A stretch of 64,000 nucleotides of DNA from Brevibacterium permense (GTDB taxonomy: Bacteria; Actinomycetota; Actinomycetes; Actinomycetales; Brevibacteriaceae): assembly GCF_013280495.1 (NCBI RefSeq), contig NZ_JABSSX010000003.1:1-64000 (forward strand). The letters run 5' to 3'. Shown piece after piece: positions 45,244 through 56,726 of the stretch. The position numbers were made by a program, and so were the translations under genes. The notes under the pieces were generated by a model. It did no database searches. It saw only the letters and a program-made list of their open reading frames with translations, and was not told the DNA's origin. Positions within the stretch are counted from its first letter, which is position 1. Every line of letters begins with the position of its first letter.

Positions 45244-46289
45244 CGGTCCTCCTCGGCGCGGATGAGGACGAGGTCGAGTCCCTCGGAGCGCATCTGCTGA
45301 TCGAAGAAGCAGACCGTGACCAGGCAGGCGAAATAGGCGAAGAGGACGGCGGAGGAGATGAGCGTGAGTGCGAGCAGCAGACCCACGGAGACGACGGCGA
45401 TGGCCGCCTGGGCCGTCGTCGACTCGGTTGTCGTCGTCATGCCGACGCCCAGGAGAACCGAGATGATGAAGACGATCGGGGTGATGATGAGCTGGACGAG
45501 CTGATTGGACAGGAAGTAACCGAGCGCCAGCTGGCCGAGCATTCGCCAGAAGCCGCGCCCGGTCAGTTTCCAAGAGCGGCGGATTCCGGCACGGACGCTC
45601 AGGTCCTCGACCGCGATCGCCGAACCGAGGAACGCCAGGCGCAGATTGACCCAGATGAGCGCGACGAACCACAGCAGGGCGGCCAATGCGGCCCAGACGA
45701 AGGCGAGGATCGCCGAATCGGCGCCCAGGAACAGCAGCGTCGGGGCGGTGAGGGCCAGCAGCAGGCCGAGGTTGATTCCACTCATCAGCAGGGTGGCCAG
45801 GATGAGGCGCAGGCGGCGACCGGACAGGGACTTCCACGCCATCGACAGAGTGGTCCTGCGGGCGCCGAAGGAGGCGCGGGTGCCGGTGGCGATGATGCCG
45901 GAGAGCAGATGGGCAAGCCCCAGGCTGAGCAGGCTCAAAGCGACCGTTCCCAACTGGGCCAGGGCGATGAAACCGGAGGCGGCATCCTCATTGCCGCTGA
46001 GGTCGTGGAAGAACGGCAGGAACTGCACTGCGATGAGGGTGCCGATCGCGGTGAGCAGCAGGCTCCAGAGGGAGAAGACGATGAGAGAGGAGCCGATGGA
46101 CAGAGTCGGGACGAATCGCAGCAGGCGGAAGCCCGAATCCAGCGCCTCGATGAAAGTCAGCGGACGTTTGGGCAGGAGCCCGCGTGGGGGAGGCGGCTGC
46201 CATCCGCGCGAGGGCGGGGACGGCGAACGCCGCTGCCACCGGCCGGTGTGCCAGTCGACCTCTGAGGTCCATGCATTCGTCTGTCCCAT
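45240..46289 (-). CDS. Polytopic membrane protein, first gene of the MoxR operon
   Basis: A 349-residue protein with a Trp/Pro/Arg-rich N-terminus (about 45 residues) and about seven hydrophobic segments between residues 60 and 335. The order of segments and the motif RRSWKLTGRGFWRMLGQLALGYFLSN resemble the membrane domain of glycerophosphodiester phosphodiesterase-associated proteins, but no phosphodiesterase domain is present. It heads the five-gene minus-strand operon. The ATG at 46289 is chosen over a GTG three bases upstream; CAGGAT seven bases upstream could be the -10 of a leaderless transcript. Function unknown. Confidence 0.72.
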   Translation of the reverse strand: MGQTNAWTSEVDWHTGRWQRRSPSPPSRGWQPPPPRGLLPKRPLTFIEALDSGFRLLRFVPTLSIGSSLIVFSLWSLLLTAIGTLIAVQFLPFFHDLSGNEDAASGFIALAQLGTVALSLLSLGLAHLLSGIIATGTRASFGARRTTLSMAWKSLSGRRLRLILATLLMSGINLGLLLALTAPTLLFLGADSAILAFVWAALAALLWFVALIWVNLRLAFLGSAIAVEDLSVRAGIRRSWKLTGRGFWRMLGQLALGYFLSNQLVQLIITPIVFIISVLLGVGMTTTTESTTAQAAIAVVSVGLLLALTLISSAVLFAYFACLVTVCFFDQQMRSEGLDLVLIRAEEDR

Positions 46290-46633
46290 CACGCCAATCC
46301 TGCCATGATTGGCCGGCGAGTGCCGAGAGGCCTCCCTGTCGGATTCGGTGCGCGTCGGCCTTGTCGATCCTAGCCGTCGGGGTAACGGCCCGGGGACGGT
46401 TCGGGGTTGGTCTGAGGGGTGATCGGAAAAGGCGATCGGGAGGGAGGTCGGGAGGCCGTTTCGGTGGTCCGCCTCGGGGAACGAATAGCCCGCTGCTGGG
46501 GGCCGTGCGTGGCGGCAGCTGAACCGTCGGTCACCGCTGTCGGCGGATCCGGTGCATGAGGCAGTCGACGACGCCCGATAGGCTAGGAGTGTCGAGAACC
46601 GAAGAACACGCGAACATAAGGGACAATGGGAGC
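46290..46633. other. Divergent intergenic region upstream of mtrA
   Basis: 344 bases with no supported gene. It is GC-rich and G-heavy on the plus strand from about 46370 to 46520. The likely mtrA -10 box TAGGCT is at 46579-46584, giving a leader of about 40 bases. The thymidylate kinase gene that precedes mtrA in M. tuberculosis is absent. Confidence 0.5.
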
Positions 46634-47314
46634 ATGAACGCTCGAATCCTTGTAGTTGATGATGACACGGCTTTGGCCGAAATGATCGGAATTGTGCTCA
46701 AAAGCGAAGGCTTCGAGCCCTTCTTCTGCGCCACCGGAGACCAGGCCTTCGAAGAATTCCAGAAGGTCAATCCGGACCTCGTGCTCCTCGACCTCATGCT
46801 GCCCGGCAAGGACGGACTCGAAGTGTGCCGGGAGATCCGTGAGATCTCCTCGGTGCCGATCATCATGCTCACGGCGAAGTCCGACACCGTCGATGTCGTC
46901 CTCGGCCTCGAATCCGGTGCCGACGACTATGTGCCGAAGCCATTCAAGCCCAAGGAGCTCATCGCCCGTGTCCGCGCTCGGCTGCGGATCTCCGAACCGC
47001 AGGCTCCCGAGCTGCTGACCGTCGGCGACGTCGTCGTCGACGTCGCCGGCCACACGGTGACCAAGGGCGGATCACCGGTGTCGCTGACCCCTCTCGAGTT
47101 CGACCTCCTCGTCGCCCTGGCTCGCAAGCCGTGGCAGGTGTTCTCCCGCGAGACCCTGCTCGAAGAGGTGTGGGGCTACCGTCATGCCGCCGACACCCGA
47201 CTGGTCAATGTCCATGTGCAGCGTCTGCGGTCGAAGATCGAACGCGATCCGGAGAAGCCGGACATCATCGTCACCGTCCGCGGCGTCGGCTATAAGGCCG
47301 GCCGAGCCGCGTGA
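46634..47314 (+). CDS. mtrA: Response regulator MtrA
   Basis: OmpR-family response regulator controlling wall metabolism, division and osmotic responses in actinobacteria. The 226-residue protein has a receiver domain (1-120) with acidic pocket Asp9-Asp10-Asp11, phospho-acceptor Asp53 (LLDLMLPG), Thr in MLTAKSD and Lys in PKPFKPKEL. A winged-helix DNA-binding domain (about 130-225) contains SLTPLEFDLLVALARKPWQVFSRE and RHAADTRLVNVHVQRLRSKIE. The ATG at 46634 is the family start. The gene overlaps mtrB by four bases, and lpqB follows, the conserved mtrAB-lpqB operon. Confidence 0.97.
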   Translation: MNARILVVDDDTALAEMIGIVLKSEGFEPFFCATGDQAFEEFQKVNPDLVLLDLMLPGKDGLEVCREIREISSVPIIMLTAKSDTVDVVLGLESGADDYVPKPFKPKELIARVRARLRISEPQAPELLTVGDVVVDVAGHTVTKGGSPVSLTPLEFDLLVALARKPWQVFSRETLLEEVWGYRHAADTRLVNVHVQRLRSKIERDPEKPDIIVTVRGVGYKAGRAA

Positions 47315-49290
47315 CTTCCGAGTCAGCCGCGGACGGACCCGTTCGCACCGCGGCCTCGGCATTGAAGACGTTCTGGAACTTCATACTCCGATCGTTCAGC
47401 CACTCCCTGCAGGTCCGCATCGTCGTGCTCACGATCGTGCTCACTTCGGTGGCGATCTTCGGCGTCGGCACCTATATGTCCCAGCAGATTGCCCGCGGTC
47501 TCTTCGACACCCGCCTGGATTCCCTGTCCTCCCAGACTCGGTCGATCCTGGCCGAGCTTCGCTCCCTGGCGCCCGTCGACGGGCAGGCGGTCACGCAGGA
47601 CACGCTGAGTTCGCAGCTGTCCTCGATCTACAACCGTTCGGCCGGGTCGGTGTATTCGCTGACCCTGCAGCCGAAGGATCCGAACTCCTCCTTCTCGACG
47701 ATCACTGCCGGTGGGTCGAACGAGGACGGTGAGGCCACGCAGGTGCCCGTCTCCGATGAACTCCGCGAGGCCATCCGCAAGGCCCCGACCGACGACAAGC
47801 TCTACCAGTCGGTGAGCTTGCCCGACGGAACCGGACCGGGTCTGCTCATCACCCAGGAGCTGCAGATTCCGGGCGCCGGCCAGTTTCAGCTCTACTACCT
47901 CGGCGACCTCAGCGAACAGCAGGACACGCTCAACTTCGTGCAGCGTTCGATGTTCGTCGCCGCCCTCGTCCTCGTCGTCCTCGTCGGTGCCGTCGCCTGG
48001 ATCGTCACCCGACTCGTCGTCACACCGGTGCGCACCGGGGCCGAGGTGGCCCGGCTCATCGCCGATGGTGACCTCGACGAACGCATGCCCGTCCACGGCA
48101 ACGATGAGATCGCCGTCCTCGGTGAGAGCTTCAACGATATGGCCGACACCCTCCAGCACCAGATCGAGCAGATGGAACGGCTGTCGGTGCTGCAGAGGCA
48201 GTTCGTCTCCGACGTCTCCCACGAACTGCGGACACCCCTGACAACGATCCGTGCCGCCGCGGACCTCATCTACGATTCCCGTGACGACCTCGACCCCGTC
48301 ACCGCGCGCAGCGCGGAACTGCTCAACTCGCAGGCAGAACGGTTCGACAACCTGCTCTCCGACCTGCTGGAGATCTCCCGCTACGATGCCGGTGCCGCGG
48401 CGCTGGTGCCCAAGCCCGTCGATATCGGCGCGATCGTGACCTCGGTGATCGAGACCGTGTCGATGGTGGCCGACCAGATGGACACCGCCATCGTCGTCCA
48501 CGCTCCGTCCTCACCGGTCATGGCCGAGGTCGACCGGGTGCGGATCACCCGGATCGTACGCAACCTCGTCGTCAACGCCATCGAACACGGTGAGAGCAAC
48601 CCCGTCGATGTCTATGTCGCCTCCAACGCCGAGGCGGTGGCTGTGAGCGTGCGCGACCACGGAGTGGGCATGAACGAAGAGCAGGTCGAGCACGTCTTCG
48701 ACCGGTTCTGGCGTGCCGATCCGGCACGCAAGCGCACCCTCGGCGGGTCGGGTCTGGGCTTGGCGATCTCACTTGAGGACGCGCACCTGCACAACGGCTG
48801 GCTGCAGGTCTGGGGCAAACTCGGCGAAGGATCGTGCTTCCGGCTGACGATTCCCAGGCGCCCCGATCAGGAGATCACCTCCTCACCTCTGCCTCTGCCG
48901 CCTCGCGATGCGCAGATCCGCGGTTCCGCGCTCGTGGCGGGACCGCTGTCCTCGGACGGCTCCGTCCGCATCCAGACCGGATCGATCCCGATCGTCGTCG
49001 AAACCGAGCCGGAGATGCTCGAAGATGACCACGAATCCGTCGTCGAGGCGGCCCCGCAGTCAACATCGCCGGAGACGACCACGACTGCCCTTGAGTCGGT
49101 CTCGGACGGTGAGGCGGTGGCCGACGAAGCGCGCATCGCCGATGCGAACCGTTCCGAGTCGGACATCGCCGAGACAGGGGAGCGGTCCCTGGACGTCGGC
49201 GATCCGGACCTGGACGGTGACGGCACGGACGTCGGCGATCCGGACCTGGACGGTGACGGCATGGACGACGGAGAAGGAAGACGGTCATGA
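47311..49290 (+). CDS. mtrB: Sensor histidine kinase MtrB
   Basis: Membrane sensor kinase that phosphorylates MtrA. The 659-residue protein has membrane segments at about residues 33-55 and 213-233, an extracellular loop of 155 residues, a HAMP domain, phospho-acceptor His304 in FVSDVSHELRTPLT, and an ATPase domain with N box RNLVVNAIEHG, G1 DHGVGM, FDRFWRAD and G2 GGSGLGLAIS. After about residue 520 comes a 140-residue acidic tail ending in two copies of a DVGDPDLDGDG motif, coded by 34-bp direct repeats. The GTG overlaps the mtrA stop. Kinase residues are intact. Confidence 0.95.
   Translation: MTSESAADGPVRTAASALKTFWNFILRSFSHSLQVRIVVLTIVLTSVAIFGVGTYMSQQIARGLFDTRLDSLSSQTRSILAELRSLAPVDGQAVTQDTLSSQLSSIYNRSAGSVYSLTLQPKDPNSSFSTITAGGSNEDGEATQVPVSDELREAIRKAPTDDKLYQSVSLPDGTGPGLLITQELQIPGAGQFQLYYLGDLSEQQDTLNFVQRSMFVAALVLVVLVGAVAWIVTRLVVTPVRTGAEVARLIADGDLDERMPVHGNDEIAVLGESFNDMADTLQHQIEQMERLSVLQRQFVSDVSHELRTPLTTIRAAADLIYDSRDDLDPVTARSAELLNSQAERFDNLLSDLLEISRYDAGAAALVPKPVDIGAIVTSVIETVSMVADQMDTAIVVHAPSSPVMAEVDRVRITRIVRNLVVNAIEHGESNPVDVYVASNAEAVAVSVRDHGVGMNEEQVEHVFDRFWRADPARKRTLGGSGLGLAISLEDAHLHNGWLQVWGKLGEGSCFRLTIPRRPDQEITSSPLPLPPRDAQIRGSALVAGPLSSDGSVRIQTGSIPIVVETEPEMLEDDHESVVEAAPQSTSPETTTTALESVSDGEAVADEARIADANRSESDIAETGERSLDVGDPDLDGDGTDVGDPDLDGDGMDDGEGRRS
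49191..49260 (+). repeat. Two 34-bp direct repeats in the mtrB 3' end
   Basis: Copies 49191-49224 and 49227-49260 are identical with a 36-base period. They begin GGACGTCGGCGATCC and end GACGGTGACGGC, and each encodes DVGDPDLDGDG plus one residue. Confidence 0.9.
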
Positions 49291-51017
49291 TGCGCACTAA
49301 GCCCAGAGGGCTGCGAGTGAAGACCATGTTGGTCTCCGTGTTCACCGCCTTGACCCTCGTCGGCTGCTCGTCGATCCCGACGTCATCGCCTGTCGGCCAT
49401 ATCGAAGACGACTCAGGCGATGCGGGTGCGAACAATGCGCGGATCCCCGACGGTCCCGAACCCGGGGACAGCCCGTCGGACATCGTGCGCGGGTTCCTCC
49501 GGGCAGGAGCGGGCGCCGGCAACAACTTCTCCGTGGCCCGGTCATTCCTCACCGAGGGTGAGGCACAGAAATGGAGCCCACAGGAATCGGTGTCGGTGCT
49601 GCCCAACGGCACAGATCTCGACTCCTTGAACGTCGGAACCACCTCCGACCAGAAGACGATGAGCATCTCGCCCCCGGTCGTCGGTCTCGTCGACTCCTCC
49701 GGAGTGTACAATTCGACCGAATCGGGCACTCGGTCCACGATGGAATTCTCGCTGCGGCAGGAGAACGGGGAGTGGAGGATCTCCTCGGCGCCGGACGGGC
49801 TGCTCATCAGCCAGACCGACTTCCAGACGATCTTCCTCAACTATTCGCTGCAGTTCTTCACCTCCGACTATTCGTATCTCGTCCCTGACTCCCGCTGGTT
49901 CCTCCGGTCTTCCTCGACCCCGACGGTGCTGATGAACGAGCTGCTCAGCGGACCCGCCCCCTACCTCTCGGGAGCGGTGATCACGTCGATTCCCGATGGT
50001 GCCAAGCTCAGCGATTCGGATTCGAACGTGGTGACGATCGAGAACGGCGTCGCCAATGTGGCCCTGGGACCGCAGAACCCGGCCCCGTCCGACCGCGAAA
50101 AGGGACTGATCCGTCAGCAGATCGCCACCACGCTGCAGGTCATTCCCTCGATCTCGGCAATCGATCTGAGCATCGGCGGGCAGACGGTTCCGGCCAGTCT
50201 GCAGCCGAAGACCGATACGTCGGTCCAGGTGGACGGGCCACCCGTGGTTCTCGCCGACGATCACCTCTCTCGGGTCTCGGGCACCACCGTGGCCAAGGTC
50301 GAGAACAGTCCGGATCTGAAGAAGGCGAAGGCGAGCGATCCCGCGGTGTCATTGGATGACTCTCTCTACGTCTATCTGGCCGACGACGGCAAGCAGCTCA
50401 TGCGGTTGAAGTCCGACGCCGTCGACGCCACTCCGATCCTCAAAGGCGAGAAGCTCGTGCGCCCCAGCATCGATCGCTTCAACACGACATGGACGGGTGA
50501 GGCTGAGAACGAGGGCGAGCTCAAGGCGGTCGGTCGTGACGGCAAGTCCTCCACCGTCGCCGCTGACTTCCTCAACGGTCGACAGCTCATCGATATCGAG
50601 GTCTCCCGAGACGGCACTCGTATCGCGCTGCTCAGTCGCCACAAAGGGGAACCGTCTCGCGTCGACGTGGTCGGCATCCCCAGGGACAAAGCGGGCAATC
50701 CGGCCGGCCATGTCTCTGAAACGCCGATCGAAGTGGGTGCGAACTTCCACGAGATCAAGGATGTCTCATGGGCAGGGTCGACGTCTCTCGTTGCTCTGGC
50801 CGCAGAGGAAGGCGAATCAGCGCAGCCGTTCCGCATCGGAGTCACCGGCCCTGCCGAACAGCTCGGCGAGGTCTCGGACGGAAGCCGCATCGCCGGTGGA
50901 GTGGACGGACGCTCGATCCTGGTCACCGGTGCCGATGGCGCGCTGTACAGCTACAACTCGAACGCCTGGCAGAAACTCGTCGACGTCGAAGCGAAGGATC
51001 CCTCCTATCCCGGTTGA
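49287..51017 (+). CDS. lpqB: Lipoprotein LpqB
   Basis: Exported lipoprotein that interacts with MtrB and tunes MtrAB signalling. The 576-residue protein has a signal peptide with lipobox LVGC, giving lipidated Cys27. An N-terminal domain precedes a GerMN domain (about residues 200-310; VLMNELLSGPAPYLSGAVITSIPDGAKL), and a C-terminal beta-propeller-like region follows. The ATG overlaps the mtrB stop; a second ATG three bases later is equally possible. Length matches the family. The comF gene lies 166 bases downstream. Confidence 0.94.
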   Translation: MMRTKPRGLRVKTMLVSVFTALTLVGCSSIPTSSPVGHIEDDSGDAGANNARIPDGPEPGDSPSDIVRGFLRAGAGAGNNFSVARSFLTEGEAQKWSPQESVSVLPNGTDLDSLNVGTTSDQKTMSISPPVVGLVDSSGVYNSTESGTRSTMEFSLRQENGEWRISSAPDGLLISQTDFQTIFLNYSLQFFTSDYSYLVPDSRWFLRSSSTPTVLMNELLSGPAPYLSGAVITSIPDGAKLSDSDSNVVTIENGVANVALGPQNPAPSDREKGLIRQQIATTLQVIPSISAIDLSIGGQTVPASLQPKTDTSVQVDGPPVVLADDHLSRVSGTTVAKVENSPDLKKAKASDPAVSLDDSLYVYLADDGKQLMRLKSDAVDATPILKGEKLVRPSIDRFNTTWTGEAENEGELKAVGRDGKSSTVAADFLNGRQLIDIEVSRDGTRIALLSRHKGEPSRVDVVGIPRDKAGNPAGHVSETPIEVGANFHEIKDVSWAGSTSLVALAAEEGESAQPFRIGVTGPAEQLGEVSDGSRIAGGVDGRSILVTGADGALYSYNSNAWQKLVDVEAKDPSYPG

Positions 51018-51171
51018 CCCGCACAGCATTGCCTGTCCCAGCAGACCTCCGGAGCCTTTCCCTTCCCTGCTGAGCCATGGAGCCTTTTTCTTCCCGGATG
51101 GGCCGTCGGGCGGCGGTGCGCGGCTGTTCTGGAAGGCGCCTCATCGCCGGCACCCCGAGCTGGTCATGGAG

Positions 51172-51177
51172 TAGATT
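51172..51177 (+). promoter_or_regulatory. Putative -10 box of comF (leaderless)
   Basis: TAGATT ends six bases before the ATG at 51184, with GCTCCC and no Shine-Dalgarno between. Confidence 0.45.
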
Positions 51178-51183
51178 GCTCCC

Positions 51184-51906
51184 ATGGGGCTGCTCGGGGA
51201 GTTCGGCGAACTGCTCCTGCCTCGCCGGTGCGCCGGCTGCGGGCGGGAGCACGTGTCCCTGTGCACCCGCTGCCTGCAGCTGCTCGGTGGGATCCCACGG
51301 GCGATGGAACCGCGCTACGGCACGATTCCGATCGTCGGGGTCTGCGAATACAACTCTCAGATTTCCAAGATGGTCGTGGGCTTCAAGGACGACGGACGCC
51401 GGGACATCCTCGACCCCTTGGCCCTGGCTCTGACCCGTTCGATCGTCGCCGCCCTCGAGCTCATCGGCTACTCGGGTGGGGCGATCCGATTGTTTCCGGC
51501 GCCCAGTTCGGATCGGGCCAGACGTCGTCGAGGCGGATCGCATACGGCTGCCCTGGCGAATCGGGCGAAGGAACTGTCGCCGGAGCTGCCCCTGGAAGTC
51601 CACGATGTGCTCGCGGCGAAACGATCGCGTGACCAGGTCGGACTCGGGGCGATCGAACGGGCTGAGAATGCGAAGCGGACCCAATATCTCGACCGGAGGA
51701 GAATCGCTGAGATCTCGGAAGTCCGTGCCGTGTCGGGCACCGAATCCGCGCCGACGGACCTGCTCATCGATGACTTCTCCACCACCGGCGCAACCTTGGC
51801 AGAAAGCGCACGTCTGCTAGCATCGGTGCAGATCAGACCCGCTGTAGGAGCAGTTCTCGGTCTCGGTCGCGGGGGCACTCGATTTGTCTCTCCCTTTACT
51901 GTATAA
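51184..51906 (+). CDS. comF: ComF family phosphoribosyltransferase-like protein
   Basis: A 240-residue ComF-type protein. An N-terminal zinc-finger-like segment (CAGCG and CTRC, residues 16-31) precedes a phosphoribosyltransferase fold with the PRPP loop DLLIDDFSTTGATLAES at about residues 192-208. ComF proteins take part in DNA uptake or processing in competent bacteria; in actinobacteria the gene is conserved between lpqB and hpf with no proven role. The ATG at 51184 directly follows a possible -10 box. Confidence 0.88.
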   Translation: MGLLGEFGELLLPRRCAGCGREHVSLCTRCLQLLGGIPRAMEPRYGTIPIVGVCEYNSQISKMVVGFKDDGRRDILDPLALALTRSIVAALELIGYSGGAIRLFPAPSSDRARRRRGGSHTAALANRAKELSPELPLEVHDVLAAKRSRDQVGLGAIERAENAKRTQYLDRRRIAEISEVRAVSGTESAPTDLLIDDFSTTGATLAESARLLASVQIRPAVGAVLGLGRGGTRFVSPFTV

Positions 51907-51972
51907 CGGTGTTTACCCATCCAAGGGCATGGGATCGGATGAATCCGACGAGCGAGTCGCTAAGGACACATC

Positions 51973-52635
51973 ATGGAAATTGTTGTCAACGGCCGTCAAC
52001 TGACCATCTCCGACAGCTTTCGAGCCCACATCGAGGACAAGATCGCCAAGGTCGAGCAGCTTGCCCCTCGCGCTCAGCGTGTCGAAGTGCATGTCACACA
52101 CGAGAAGAACTCCCGCCAGCCCGAGACGAGCGAGCGAGTCGAGCTCACGGTAGTGGCGAAAGGGCCGGCAATTCGGGCAGAAGCCATGGCAAGCGACAAA
52201 TATGCGGCACTCGATCTGGCATGGGCGAAGCTCGTCGAACGACTGAGGCGAGCGAGGGACCGGCACAAGGTGCCGCGGTCGGGACACCACCGCAAGGAAT
52301 CCACCGCCGAGGTGCTGGCGAAGATGCCTGTGGCCGAACCGATGGTTCCCGATGCGAACGCCGACGACGCGAAATCTGCAGCGGACCAGAGCGCCGATCA
52401 GACGAACGGTCGCATCAAGGCCGAAGGCGATTCGCCGGTGGTGCTGCGAGAGAAGACCTTCACCGCCTCACCCATCGGCATCGAAGAGGCGCTGAACAGA
52501 ATGGAACTCGTCGGGCACGACTTCTACCTGTTCATCGACGAAGAGTCGAGCAAGCCGTCCGTCGTCTATCGCCGTAAGGGCTGGAGCTACGGAGTCATCG
52601 CCCTCGACCACGATCTCGAAGAAGCCACCGACTGA
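51973..52635 (+). CDS. hpf: Ribosome hibernation promoting factor, long form
   Basis: Binds the 30S subunit and dimerises ribosomes into inactive 100S particles in stationary phase. The 220-residue protein has the N-terminal S30AE domain (1-100; MEIVVNGRQLTISDSFRAHIEDKI, ALDLAWAKLVERLRRARDRHKV), a variable acidic linker (about 105-155) and the C-terminal dimerisation domain (about 157-215; VVLREKTFTASPIGIEEALNRMELVGHDFYLFIDEE). AAGGA stands upstream of the ATG. A 70-bp perfect palindrome starts one base after its stop codon and may terminate transcription. Confidence 0.95.
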   Translation: MEIVVNGRQLTISDSFRAHIEDKIAKVEQLAPRAQRVEVHVTHEKNSRQPETSERVELTVVAKGPAIRAEAMASDKYAALDLAWAKLVERLRRARDRHKVPRSGHHRKESTAEVLAKMPVAEPMVPDANADDAKSAADQSADQTNGRIKAEGDSPVVLREKTFTASPIGIEEALNRMELVGHDFYLFIDEESSKPSVVYRRKGWSYGVIALDHDLEEATD

Positions 52636-52705
52636 CCAATTACTACCTGACGGCGGCCCAGCAACCTCGCGCGAGGTTGCTGGGCCGCCGTCAGGTAGTA
52701 ATTGG
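52636..52705. repeat. Perfect 70-bp palindrome (35-base arms, no loop)
   Basis: Arms 52636-52670 and 52671-52705 are exact reverse complements, beginning CCAATTACTACCTGACGG and ending in AATTGG, with centre CTCGC-GCGAG. It fills the space between the hpf stop and the YcaQ-like promoter. A half-copy at 87-123 shows that it is a repeated element. It could fold into a very stable hairpin or cruciform and act as a terminator for hpf. Confidence 0.97.
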
Positions 52706-52707
52706 GG

Positions 52708-52713
52708 TATAGC
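52708..52713 (+). promoter_or_regulatory. Putative -10 box of the YcaQ-like gene (leaderless)
   Basis: TATAGC lies two bases after the palindrome and ends eight bases before the ATG at 52722. If real, the palindrome occupies the place of the -35 region. Confidence 0.35.
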
Positions 52714-52721
52714 GTTGGGGT

Positions 52722-53963
52722 ATGCAGAGGATGACACGGGCTGCGGCCCGCAGGACGGCGATCGCAGCGACGGGGCTGGATCGACCGCGACCGGCTAAGG
52801 TCACCGCCCGACACCTCAAGAATGTCTTCGCCACCTTGGGACTGACCCAGATCGACTCAGTCGCCCGAGTGGTCCGATCCCACTATCTGCCCTTCTACTC
52901 TCGCCTGGGTCCCTACCCGCGGGAGACCCTCGACCGTCTCTTCTACTCTTCTCCGCGCATGGGTGTCGAGTACTGGGCACACGCCGCGGCTTTCGTGCCG
53001 CCGCAGACATGGAAGCACTTCGCCCGCGCCCACAGCGAATGGTGGCGCAACGACTTCGGACAGCGCCACCCGGAGACCGGGGAGGAGTTCCGAAACCTCC
53101 AGACTCGCGTCCTCACCGCCCTGTCCACCCGGCCGATGACGGCACGTGAAGTCGCCGAGGTGGTCGACCACGATCTGCCGGAGATCCACCGCGGACATTG
53201 GGGCTGGAATCCCAGCCAGGTGAAAGTCGCCCTCGAAGCGCTGTTCGCCGGTGGAGTCATCAGCGCCTCGGGACGCAACGACCACTTCGAACGCATCTAT
53301 GCCCTGGCCCGTGACGTCTCACCAGAGCTGCCGCAGCTGCCACTGAATTACGGGCCGCCGGAGGATCCTCGGCTGGGGCTGGACGCTAATGCGGAGCTTC
53401 CACGCGGAGTATCCGGGGTCGAGAACAATGTCTTCGAACTCACCCGGATCGCGGCACGTGCCCTGGGCATCTCCCGGCCCGAGGACATCGCCGACTACTT
53501 TCGGCAGCGGCGGGCACCGACCGCCGCCGCCATCACCGAACTCATCGCCTCCGGAGAGCTGCGCGAAGTCGATGTCGAAGGTGTCTCCGCCTTGAAATGG
53601 CATGAAGCTCGGACCCCGCGCACCGTGAACTCTCGAGCGCTGCTGGCGCCGTTCGACCCGTTGGTCTTCTACCGGCCGCGCATCGAATGGCTCTTCGACT
53701 TCCACTACCGCATCGAGATCTACACCCCGGCGGCCAAGCGTGTGCACGGCTACTACGTCACTCCGTTCCTCCTCGGTGATCGCCTCGTCGGGCGAGTCGA
53801 CCTGCACAGGGATCGGGCGGCGGGCATCCTGCGTGCTCACCAGGTGACATGGGAGCCGGGGGAGGAGCACATCACCGAGCTGACGGACGAGCTCATGACG
53901 ATGGCTGCGTGGTTGGGACTGACCGCCGTGGACCTCGAAGGTACTCACCTGCCATTAAGCTAG
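52722..53963 (+). CDS. Winged-helix DNA glycosylase family protein (YcaQ/AlkX-like)
   Basis: A 413-residue member of the HTH_42 family, which includes DNA glycosylases that remove alkylated or crosslinked bases. Three winged-helix-type modules are suggested; the catalytic-type QxD motif appears as LGLTQIDSV near residue 45, as in E. coli YcaQ. Other conserved blocks are YWAHAAAFVP and LLAPFDPLVFYRPRIEWLFDFHYRIEIYTPA, then KRVHGYYVTPFLLGDRLVGRVDL. It sits between hpf and secA, an unusual place compared with M. tuberculosis. Substrate preference is unknown. Confidence 0.85.
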   Translation: MQRMTRAAARRTAIAATGLDRPRPAKVTARHLKNVFATLGLTQIDSVARVVRSHYLPFYSRLGPYPRETLDRLFYSSPRMGVEYWAHAAAFVPPQTWKHFARAHSEWWRNDFGQRHPETGEEFRNLQTRVLTALSTRPMTAREVAEVVDHDLPEIHRGHWGWNPSQVKVALEALFAGGVISASGRNDHFERIYALARDVSPELPQLPLNYGPPEDPRLGLDANAELPRGVSGVENNVFELTRIAARALGISRPEDIADYFRQRRAPTAAAITELIASGELREVDVEGVSALKWHEARTPRTVNSRALLAPFDPLVFYRPRIEWLFDFHYRIEIYTPAAKRVHGYYVTPFLLGDRLVGRVDLHRDRAAGILRAHQVTWEPGEEHITELTDELMTMAAWLGLTAVDLEGTHLPLS

Positions 53964-54017
53964 GGGCTATACAGTCGTTCGAGTCGTTGTCCGGCAGACA
54001 TGCCGATTAGGAGAAAA

Positions 54018-56708
<2,691 letters not shown>

Positions 56709-56726
56709 CTCCGAGCCCTCAGCGGC

